Below are positions 42,914-49,109 of a stretch of 49,109 bases of DNA, piece after piece. Position 1 is the first letter of the stretch; each line of letters starts with the position of its first letter. The stretch is from contig CAYRFV010000005.1 of assembly GCA_964423545.1 (NCBI GenBank), forward strand, positions 1 through 49,109. The letters are read 5' to 3'. Both the position numbers and the translations under genes were made by a program. This stretch comes from JALOOE01 sp964423545. Its GTDB lineage: Bacteria; Chloroflexota; Anaerolineae; CG2-30-64-16. The notes beneath the pieces were generated by a model. That model was given only the letters and a program-made list of their open reading frames with translations. It was not told the origin of the DNA and did not search any database.

Positions 42914-44680
42914 ATGGCAGACTTGCTTGTAGCCGGCGACAGCGAGATGCCGAACGCTGTCAGCATGTACTTGCGGGAGACGCTGCCGCAGGAGTACACC
43001 GTCGTCTCCGACCTGACCGTGCGCGGCTGCCGCCTGGACGCCGTCGTCGTCGGCCCTCCCGGCCTGGTGGCGCTGCGGGTGGCGCGGACCGCGGCGCCCG
43101 GCGTTTTCGACGAGGCGCCGGTCTGCGATGGCGTGCGTGCGCTGCAGCAGTTCATGGCCGAGGAGTATCCGGCGCTGCGGCCATCGCTGCGCCAGTTCAC
43201 CGTGGAGCCCGATCCGGCATCGCCGCTGCCGCTCTGGCGGGCGGTCGCCGATGGCGGCCGGCCGGCCGGCGATTCGCTTGCCGAGACGATCACAGCCGCC
43301 GATTCGCTTCCCGATCCCGCACTGGCCGATGAGCGGGTGCGTGACGAGCTGGCCATGGCACTGCGCGATCGCCGCCTGAGCACATCACAACGGACATCAC
43401 GGCCGTTCGTGTTTCGTTCGAGCCGGCTCCTGGGACTCAGCGTACAGGCCTGGAGCGTTCGAGAGGCCGTCGCCTACATGGACGGACATCCCGACGACGG
43501 CATCCATCACCTGATCAACGGCACCCTGGAAAACTGGCTGCGCGAGGAGGGCGCGCCGCATCTGGCGAAGCTGGCTCACGATGCGACGTTCGAAGGGAAG
43601 AACGATCGCCGGCGCGCGCTGGAGATCTTCCTGGTCGGCACAGGCCTGGTGGCGCGGCCGCGGTTGGCGTTGCCCGATAAGCGCATCGAACTGGGCTATG
43701 TGCTCAACGGCGCGCCGATCACGGGCCGGCTGCGCCTGCAGCAGGGCCGGGGCCGAGGGTATCTGGCCGGGACGGTGTCGGGCAGCGAGCCGTGGCTGCG
43801 GCTTGCGCCGAAAGAGTTCGCCGGGCGATCCACGGACATCATCGTCATGGTGGACACCAGTGAGCTGCCCATTGTCACCGATCCGGTCTGCGTGGATGTG
43901 CTCGTCCATTCCAACGCCAGCGCAAAACCGATCCACGTGCCGCTCCAGTTTCATTTTGCGACGCGGCCGCCGCGCCTGAACCGCGTGATCCTGCGGCCGT
44001 TCGTGGCGATGCTGTTTGCAGGATGGGTGGGCCTGATCATCGGGGGTCTGTTTGCACTGGCGGGTGTGCCTGCACCGGTGACCGGCGATGGGAAGCTGGC
44101 ATCGAACGATACGCTCTTCTGGCTGATGAGCATCGGCTTGATGTGGGCGCTGCTCGGCGTGCTGCGTGGGGCCAAACAGCCGATCGGGTGGCCGATCCAC
44201 TACGCCACCGAGCGGTGGCTGAAGCGGTCGGCGACTTGGATGTTCTGCCTGGCCGTCTTCGCTGTGATCGCTGTCTGGGGCTGGAGCCACGAAGGCGGCC
44301 TTCCGCTCGTGGCGGCGGCGCTGGGCGGCCTGGCTGCCGCCGTCGTCCCTGCCACGATCGGGGAGCTCCAGGCCGCACGGGCGCTGGACAACCCCGCGCT
44401 GCTCACCGGGCGCAGGCAGGCGTTGAGCTCGCTCGTGCGGACGGCCGCGGGCGTGCTGATGGTGCTGGCGATTCTGGCGGCGCCGCGCCTGGTCGTGCCG
44501 ACGGTCGAGACCCTCCGGCAGAACGAGACGGTGCAGACGACGCAACACTACGTCGCAGGCAACTGGCAGCGGCTGAGCGACGCGGTCGGCGGCATCGTGG
44601 ATCAGCTCTATCTGCGCTACTACGACCGCCGCGCGCCCGCAGAACCGGCTTCCGCGCTGCAGGGCCAGGCGCCGCAGTAA
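42914..44680 (+). CDS. Membrane protein with a possible NERD-like N-terminal domain
   Basis: A 588-residue protein. Residues 18-65 (ETLPQEYTVVSDLTVRGCRLDAVVVGPPGLVALRV) resemble the opening of NERD nuclease-related domains, where the Asp after the first strand and a following strand are conserved; the E-x-K part is not seen. A long soluble segment follows, then WSVREAVAYMDGHPDDGIHHLING, a possible short helical repeat. About five spans lie in the last 230 residues. An AGGGAG site precedes the ATG. Its position between the DnaB-like ATPase and TadE suggests a membrane adaptor of the pilus machine. The family assignment is weak. Confidence 0.65.
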   Translation: MADLLVAGDSEMPNAVSMYLRETLPQEYTVVSDLTVRGCRLDAVVVGPPGLVALRVARTAAPGVFDEAPVCDGVRALQQFMAEEYPALRPSLRQFTVEPDPASPLPLWRAVADGGRPAGDSLAETITAADSLPDPALADERVRDELAMALRDRRLSTSQRTSRPFVFRSSRLLGLSVQAWSVREAVAYMDGHPDDGIHHLINGTLENWLREEGAPHLAKLAHDATFEGKNDRRRALEIFLVGTGLVARPRLALPDKRIELGYVLNGAPITGRLRLQQGRGRGYLAGTVSGSEPWLRLAPKEFAGRSTDIIVMVDTSELPIVTDPVCVDVLVHSNASAKPIHVPLQFHFATRPPRLNRVILRPFVAMLFAGWVGLIIGGLFALAGVPAPVTGDGKLASNDTLFWLMSIGLMWALLGVLRGAKQPIGWPIHYATERWLKRSATWMFCLAVFAVIAVWGWSHEGGLPLVAAALGGLAAAVVPATIGELQAARALDNPALLTGRRQALSSLVRTAAGVLMVLAILAAPRLVVPTVETLRQNETVQTTQHYVAGNWQRLSDAVGGIVDQLYLRYYDRRAPAEPASALQGQAPQ

Positions 44681-44715
44681 GCAGGGTGTGAGGGGCTGGA
44701 ACGAGGCGGGCAGCG

Positions 44716-45099
44716 ATGAGACTCCACCGTGGGCAGGGACGAGACAACGAACAGGGACAGAACCTGGTCGAGCTGGCGCTCGTGACGCCACTGTTAGTGC
44801 TCCTGATTGCTGGCATCGTCGATTTCGGTGGCGCATTCAGCACTCTGATCTCGGTCGTCAACTCCTCCAGGGAGGGGGCGCGCTACGGCGCGCGCTTCCC
44901 GTTTGACACAGCCGGCATTCGCGCGGTCGCGCTTCAGGAGACGACGCTGACGGGCTGTACCGTCTCAACCGTTGTGGTGTCCACTTCTGTGCGGGTGACC
45001 GTACAGTGCCCCTATGCGCCGATCATGGGCCAGATGGCCGGCCTATCGAACCCATTTCTGCTCCGACACACCACTGAGATGCGGCGCGAAGGCCTCTGA
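44716..45099 (+). CDS. TadE-like minor pseudopilin (second copy)
   Basis: A 127-residue protein. The leader is basic and Gly/Gln-rich, then GQNLVELALVTPLLVLLIAGIVDFG carries the conserved Glu, with Pro seven residues later. SSREGARYGARFP is the TadE follow-on motif, and two cysteines (LTGCTVS, VQCPYAP) may pair. It differs from the first copy in the exposed domain, so the subunits are not redundant. It ends 24 bases before the LRR protein gene. Confidence 0.9.
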   Translation: MRLHRGQGRDNEQGQNLVELALVTPLLVLLIAGIVDFGGAFSTLISVVNSSREGARYGARFPFDTAGIRAVALQETTLTGCTVSTVVVSTSVRVTVQCPYAPIMGQMAGLSNPFLLRHTTEMRREGL

Positions 45100-45123
45100 G
45101 CCTGCGCAAGAGAGGAGAACGTC

Positions 45124-46257
45124 ATGAAGCTGCGATTCCTGAGTGTCATTCTAATGATCGTGATGGCGTCGACTGGCGCCACAGCACCGGGCGCCTCTGC
45201 AGCACGGATGCCTGCGTCGGCGGCCGCACCACATGCCTTCAGCTGCGCCGATGTCACCGAAATTCCGTTGGTTGAGTGCAGCGCGCTGGTGTCGCTTTAC
45301 TCCACCACCAATGGGTCGAACTGGAACTCCCCCAGTGGCTGGCTGGTCACCAACACCCCTTGCTCCGACTGGCACGGGGTCACCTGCAGCGGCGGACATG
45401 TCACCGAGCTCCGTCTGGGCAGCAACAACCTGGTCGGCCCGATCCATCAGGACATTCGGTATCTCACCCAACTGACCGTGCTCGACCTGGGATACAACAA
45501 GCTGACCGGGTGGATCCCGATCGTGCTCGGAGAGCTCACCCATCTGACCACTTTGTTTCTCGGCTACAACTCGGGATTGACCTGGATGATCCCCTGGCAG
45601 TTAGGCAATCTGACCAACCTTCGCGAGCTCAGCCTGACAGGCTGCAGCCTGTTTGGCCCGATTCCCGCCACCTTCGCGTCTCTTACCGAGCTGCGTACGC
45701 TCGATCTGAGCTTCAACTACTTGAGCGGGTGGGCGCTCGTTGTCGGTGCGCTCCCTCACCTTTCGGAGCTGAGCTTGCGCAACAATCCGCAATTGCGCGG
45801 AGCGCTCCCCAGTGAGCTCGTAAGTCACATGCCGGTCGCGGACACGACCATCCTGCACTACGACGAGACCGGGCTCTGCGAACCCTCCGAGCCTGACTTC
45901 CAGGCCTTTCTGACCGCCCTGGAGACGGTGGGCGCCGATGTGCGTCGTTCCAGCGAGACGTGTGACGCCATCGCAGCCGCGGTGTCGCTGTCGCAGAACG
46001 CCCACGACCTCGTGGGCACCTGGTCGCACGCGGAACCGAACACGGCCTACGATGTCCATCGCAGCGCGATTCCTTACTTCGTGCCATCGGACGCGACGAA
46101 GCGCGCGACGCTGCCTCCGGCGCCTACCGGCGTCTACACGGACACCAGCGTGTTGGCTGCCCCCGGCAACAATTTCTATGTGGTGCGATCGCGGTTCAAC
46201 GCGGCGAGCGCCGATTCCAACCAGACGGCCGAGTTCACCTATAAGCTGGTGAGGTAG
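45124..46257 (+). CDS. Secreted plant-type leucine-rich-repeat protein
   Basis: A 377-residue exported protein with a GAGAGGAG site. Signal peptide residues 1-27 end near APGASA. A cap follows: ALVSLYSTTNGSNWNSPSGW and CSDWHGVTCSGGHVTEL, the W-x-GVxC cap of plant-type and bacterial LRRs. Then come about six LRR turns of 23-24 residues (LRLGSNNLVGPI, LDLGYNKLTGWIP, LSLTGCSLFGPIP, LDLSFNYLSGW, LSLRNNPQLRGALP). The C-terminal 110 residues have a Cys pair and no known domain. It has neither a membrane anchor nor the YLPL tail. Lying between TadE and TadG-like genes, it may be a pilus tip or adhesion protein. Confidence 0.9.
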   Translation: MKLRFLSVILMIVMASTGATAPGASAARMPASAAAPHAFSCADVTEIPLVECSALVSLYSTTNGSNWNSPSGWLVTNTPCSDWHGVTCSGGHVTELRLGSNNLVGPIHQDIRYLTQLTVLDLGYNKLTGWIPIVLGELTHLTTLFLGYNSGLTWMIPWQLGNLTNLRELSLTGCSLFGPIPATFASLTELRTLDLSFNYLSGWALVVGALPHLSELSLRNNPQLRGALPSELVSHMPVADTTILHYDETGLCEPSEPDFQAFLTALETVGADVRRSSETCDAIAAAVSLSQNAHDLVGTWSHAEPNTAYDVHRSAIPYFVPSDATKRATLPPAPTGVYTDTSVLAAPGNNFYVVRSRFNAASADSNQTAEFTYKLVR

Positions 46258-46311
46258 CGCGGCGTGGACGAGCGTTCTGCGCTCGATCAGAGGGCGCCAT
46301 GTGAGGCTAAG

Positions 46312-47358
46312 ATGATCAAGAAGATAGGACGCAACGAAGAGGGCCAGACGCTGACCTATATGGCGCTGTCACTGCTGGTGTTGTTGCTGTTCGTCGCGCT
46401 GGCCGTCGAGATGGGCCACTTGTTCGCGGAGCGGCGGCGCGTCCAAAACGCCGCCGACGCCGGCGCGCTGGCTGGGGTGCGAGAGATCTGCCTGGGCAAT
46501 CCGGCGCCGACAGCGGTGGCCGTGGCGCGCAACTATGCGGTTGACCGGAACGGCGCAACGTGGGCCACGCCGGTGGTATCCGGAGCGAACCTTTCGGTGA
46601 CCGCGATCAAGGACATCGATCTCTTCTTCGGCGGTCTCGGCGGCATCGTGCCCGTATCGGTGACGGTGTCGCTCGACGCACAGGGGCGCTGCCAGAGGAG
46701 CACGGGGGGCTGTCTGACCTGGCCGATCACGATCAAGAAGACGCAGTACCAGGATCCGGTCAAGGTGCCATGCAACGGCGAGATCTACATCTCGTTCGAT
46801 AACTTCGACTGCGACCCCACCAAGTACTACTGCGACAATATCTTCACTGGCGGAGACGCGAATTCGCAGCGCGGCTGGTACTCGGTTGACCCGAATAGCT
46901 GCAACGTGCCCTTCCTGCGAGGCGCGCTGAACGGAGGCTATCCGCAGTTCCCCGTGACCATCGGAAGCTGCGTCGGAGGAGACAGCGGCGAAAAGATGGG
47001 CGTCATCGGCGGCGCTAACGGCAAGGAGATCACCGACTGGCTCGCATCGCATCCGGATCATCGCGTCCTGATCCCGCTCTACAACTGCCGCGGGGGCAAT
47101 GGTCCGGGAGCCGACGCAAGCTGCCCGTGCCAGAAGCCGGGAAGCTGCCAGGGGGGCTACGAGATCGGGGATTTCGCTTGCATCGAGGTGCTCGCGTGGG
47201 TGAAGAAATACGACGTGCCGCGCAAGCCGGGGAACAGCAAGTCCAAGTCCATCGGCGCCATCCACGCGCGTAAGCTGTGCAACTGCACGATGTACTGCGG
47301 CCAGGGCGGCGGGACTCCGGGCACGGGGGATGCGCTGATTCCGGTGCTGGTGCACTGA
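46312..47358 (+). CDS. TadG-like pilus protein with Cys-rich exposed domain
   Basis: A 348-residue protein. The ATG at 46312 has GAGG six bases upstream. The N-terminal GQTLTYMALSLLVLLLFVALAVEMG and RRRVQNAADAGALAG are the Tad/TadG-type (PF13400) segment and its following motif. The large external domain holds 17 or so cysteines, clustered at the end (CRGGNGPGADASCPCQKPGSC, KLCNCTMYC), so a disulfide-stabilised head is likely. There is no von Willebrand domain as seen in some TadG proteins. Its stop overlaps the peptidase start (TGATG). Confidence 0.85.
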   Translation: MIKKIGRNEEGQTLTYMALSLLVLLLFVALAVEMGHLFAERRRVQNAADAGALAGVREICLGNPAPTAVAVARNYAVDRNGATWATPVVSGANLSVTAIKDIDLFFGGLGGIVPVSVTVSLDAQGRCQRSTGGCLTWPITIKKTQYQDPVKVPCNGEIYISFDNFDCDPTKYYCDNIFTGGDANSQRGWYSVDPNSCNVPFLRGALNGGYPQFPVTIGSCVGGDSGEKMGVIGGANGKEITDWLASHPDHRVLIPLYNCRGGNGPGADASCPCQKPGSCQGGYEIGDFACIEVLAWVKKYDVPRKPGNSKSKSIGAIHARKLCNCTMYCGQGGGTPGTGDALIPVLVH

Positions 47359-48113
47359 TGTCGCAGCCGTTTGGGACCGAACGCCTGTTTGATCCGAACA
47401 CTGGCGTCGTTGTCTGGGTGGGCGTCCTCATCCTGGGTTGGCTGGCAGGCGGGGCTGGCAACTGGGCGGCCGATGTGCTGCCCGAAGCGACACGGGCCGG
47501 GCAAGCAGGCCCGGGCTGCCGTGGACTCTGGCACTACCTGACGCTGCTTTGGCATCCTTTCCGCCGCGGCGTGTGCCCGCACTGCGGCGTGCGCCGCCCG
47601 CGGCGAGCCCCGCTGCTCGAACTCGCCACGATCATCGCCTGCGGCCTGGTCTGGTGGCGGCTCGGCGAGACCCCTGTGCGAGCGGTCGTCACGTGCCTGT
47701 ACGCCGCGTTTCTGCTCACCGTGGCGGTCATCGACCTGGAGCGCCGCCGCGTGCTCAACGTGATGCTGGCGCCCGCGGCGGTCGCCGCCCTGCTCATCAG
47801 CCTGCTGCCCGGCGCACCCAGCCTGTTGAGCGCCGTGCTCGGCGGGGCAGCAGGCTTCGGGCTCTTCTTCCTCATTGCGCTCGCCGGCCGCGGCAAGCTG
47901 GGCGCCGGCGACGTGAAGCTGGCTGGAGTCATCGGCCTGGCGGCCGGCTTCCCCGCGGTGATCACCGCGCTGGTCATCGGGATCTTTCTCGGCGGCGCGG
48001 CCGCGCTGGTGCTGCTGGCAACCCGCCGGGCCGGCCGCAAGACCGCCATTGCCTATGCTCCCTACCTCGCGCTCGGCGCGCTGCTGATCCTGCTGGCTGG
48101 CGCGCCCGCGTGA
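47358..48113 (+). CDS. Type IV prepilin peptidase (A24 family)
   Basis: A 251-residue membrane aspartyl protease that should cleave the Flp and TadE prepilins. The ATG at 47358 overlaps the upstream stop codon. Catalytic Asp residues are in VAVIDLERRRVLNV (about D125) and the GxGD-type GAGDVKLAGVIGL (about D186). An early loop keeps the paired CPHCG of larger PilD-type enzymes, but only one Cys pair remains. A full methylase half is not evident, so N-methylation of pilins is uncertain. About seven spans are present. Confidence 0.92.
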   Translation: MSQPFGTERLFDPNTGVVVWVGVLILGWLAGGAGNWAADVLPEATRAGQAGPGCRGLWHYLTLLWHPFRRGVCPHCGVRRPRRAPLLELATIIACGLVWWRLGETPVRAVVTCLYAAFLLTVAVIDLERRRVLNVMLAPAAVAALLISLLPGAPSLLSAVLGGAAGFGLFFLIALAGRGKLGAGDVKLAGVIGLAAGFPAVITALVIGIFLGGAAALVLLATRRAGRKTAIAYAPYLALGALLILLAGAPA

Positions 48114-48140
48114 GGGTTCTGATGGCCGCACCCCACTGCG

Positions 48141-48202
48141 GCGCAGTGAGTCACTGGCGCAGATAGCCACTGACGCAGTGAGCCGCTGGCGCAGCAGTGA
48201 CC
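48141..48202. repeat. 16-bp imperfect tandem repeat, nearly four copies
   Basis: Units GCGCAGTGAGTCACTG (48141-48156), GCGCAGATAGCCACTG (48157-48172), ACGCAGTGAGCCGCTG (48173-48188) and a partial GCGCAG...(48189-48202). The repeat begins 27 bases after the prepilin peptidase stop. Its 16-base period does not fit a coding repeat. It may have arisen by slippage, or serve as a protein-binding or termination zone. Confidence 0.6.
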
Positions 48203-48327
48203 CCGTAGCGGCGTATCGCGCTCAGGTGAATCGACCCCCTATTCCCGCCTGATATCATCGAGCCAACCCCATCGCAGACCTGGGTTCAGGTCCCTGCCGT
48301 TCGCAGCGGCCTGACGGCGATGCCCTG

Positions 48328-48626
48328 TCAGAACTGCGGCCAGGCGAAGCTTCGTGCATCGGGTCGGGCGTGGACTCGAGGCGTGCGCGCGACGAAAACG
48401 CATCCTGGCGTCCGCTCCTGTGGGCTCCCCGCGGGCCGCCAGACCGGCGCATCGTCCAGTCCGGCCTCCTCAGCCACCGCGCGGAGGACGGCGGCCTCAG
48501 GCGTCTCCATCCCTCAATGACACCTCCGTGCAGTGGCAGCCGTGCGCAGGGATGGCGCACGAGCCGCAGCTCGCGCCCCGCGCCATCTCGCCGCGTCACG
48601 AGCGCAGTCGTGACCGGCTCGATCAT
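48328..48626 (-). pseudogene. Frameshifted NUDIX hydrolase remnant
   Basis: From the ATG at 48626, behind a good AGGTGAGGA site, the frame reads TTALVTRRDGAGRELRLVRH and HGGVIEG, a NUDIX start. It then leaves frame at about 48504-48511. In another frame ETPEAAVLRAVAEEAGLDD continues exactly the NUDIX box. Adding one G in the GGATGGAG run gives G-x5-E-x7-R-x-x-x-EE-x-G-L, nearly the consensus, with Ala where RE is usual. The joined product ends at 48328 after about 99 residues, short of the usual 130-150, so the tail may be damaged too. This is either a decayed gene or a one-base sequencing error. It runs against the pilus genes. Confidence 0.6.
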
Positions 48627-48659
48627 TCCTCACCTCGCCTGTGCATCGCACGAGCCCTG

Positions 48660-48735
48660 ACCCTCGCCGTTATTGTAATTCATATCGTAACAAGAAGTTG
48701 ATAGAGTAGAGTCATAGTCAAGGAATTCAGTGCTT
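48660..48735 (+). promoter_or_regulatory. AT-rich control region before the third TadE-like gene
   Basis: An AT-rich patch in otherwise GC-rich DNA, between the divergent NUDIX remnant and the TadE gene. The best promoter match is TTCATA (48679-48684), 17 bases, TAGAGT (48702-48707), which is weak. This gene group probably has its own promoter. Confidence 0.35.
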
Positions 48736-48750
48736 CGAGGGATCGTTGAG

Positions 48751-49109
48751 ATGGCCAGCAGACAGGGGTGCAGCGGGCGGAGATGGGGAGAGCTGTTCCG
48801 GGCCGTGCGCGGCGAGCGGGGGCAGGGCATCGTGGAAACGGCATTGACCTTGCCGCTGCTGTTCACGCTGTTTTTCGGGGTGATCGAGTTTTCGCTGGCA
48901 GTGCTGTCCTACAACACGATTGCGAATGCGGCCCGAGAAGGGGCGCGCTTCGGCGTGGTGGCGCCGAACAACGTGGCCGGCATGGAAAGTGCGGCGCGGC
49001 GGCACGTGACGGCGGTGCAGTGCTCAGGCGCCGGCATGACGGTGACGCCGAGCCGGCCGACGGCAGATACGGTGCGGGTCGAGGTGCAGTGCGACCTGCC
49101 CTTGATGAC
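48751..49109 (+). CDS. TadE-like minor pseudopilin (third copy, partial)
   Basis: The frame runs open from the ATG at 48751 to the window edge (119 residues seen). GAGGGA lies eight bases before the start. A basic leader precedes GQGIVETALTLPLLFTLFFGVIEFS, with the conserved Glu and Pro of TadE. NAAREGARFGVVAP is the family's follow-on motif. Two cysteines (VQCSGAG, VQCDLPL) recur as in the other copies. It probably begins a second group of pilus genes beyond the window. Confidence 0.9.
   Translation, partial: MASRQGCSGRRWGELFRAVRGERGQGIVETALTLPLLFTLFFGVIEFSLAVLSYNTIANAAREGARFGVVAPNNVAGMESAARRHVTAVQCSGAGMTVTPSRPTADTVRVEVQCDLPLM

Overview
This window reads as chromosome from a high-GC bacterium, most likely a member of the Chloroflexota (Anaerolineae/Caldilinea-like). 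This is inferred from four things: a Tad pilus locus with no outer-membrane secretin, as expected of a monoderm; a secreted repeat protein ending in a VYLPLLVR-type tail, which I associate with exported proteins of that phylum; the mix of polytopic GT-C-like proteins and sugar ABC transport; and plain TTGACA/TATAAT-like promoters with 17-nt spacers. No rRNA, tRNA, CRISPR array, transposase or phage gene was recognised.

Region A (1-19258) is a carbohydrate-catabolic island. On the minus strand a LacI-type repressor leads a probable operon: lacI, a DUF5060/DUF4038 glycosidase-like protein, a sugar-binding lipoprotein, and an ABC permease carrying an N-terminal seven-bladed beta-propeller (cut by the window edge). 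Upstream of lacI, also on the minus strand, lie a FAD oxidoreductase, a D-cysteine desulfhydrase-like PLP enzyme and a GMC oxidoreductase. On the plus strand run a sulfatase-like hydrolase with Thr at the nucleophile position, two tandem Gfo/Idh/MocA dehydrogenases, a sugar phosphate isomerase/epimerase-type TIM barrel, a 2-hydroxyacid dehydrogenase, an FGGY kinase and an SDR, with one VOC protein on the opposite strand. The lacI promoter and the sulfatase promoter each carry the same 28-bp operator (two CACGTG cores 14 bp apart, 25 of 28 positions alike) just downstream of the -10 box. This links the two divergent arms into one regulon. The enzyme set resembles oxidative (3-keto) glycoside degradation, but that substrate class is an inference.

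Region B (19262-26327, minus) holds a polytopic GT-C-like protein, a 1664-residue reading frame that joins a GT87-type membrane glycosyltransferase in frame to a ten-repeat secreted protein, and a DUF192 protein. Region C (26849-33051, plus) holds a squalene-cyclase-like alpha/alpha repeat protein, a Tat-exported DUF362 protein, a CPBP-like membrane protein, and a histidine kinase with its OmpR-type regulator.

Region D (33213-49109, plus) is a Tad/Flp pilus locus. From a strong promoter come a Flp pilin, a hairpin attenuator, a second Flp-like pilin, TadE, CpaB, CpaE/TadZ, TadB, TadC, a TPR-TM-PD40 protein, the TadA/CpaF ATPase, a DnaB-like RecA-fold ATPase, a membrane protein with a possible NERD-like domain, a second TadE, a secreted plant-type LRR protein, a TadG-like protein and a prepilin peptidase. 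A 16-bp tandem repeat and a frameshifted NUDIX pseudogene follow, then the start of a third TadE-like gene. The accessory genes inside the Tad locus and the LacI regulon are the most interesting parts of the window.
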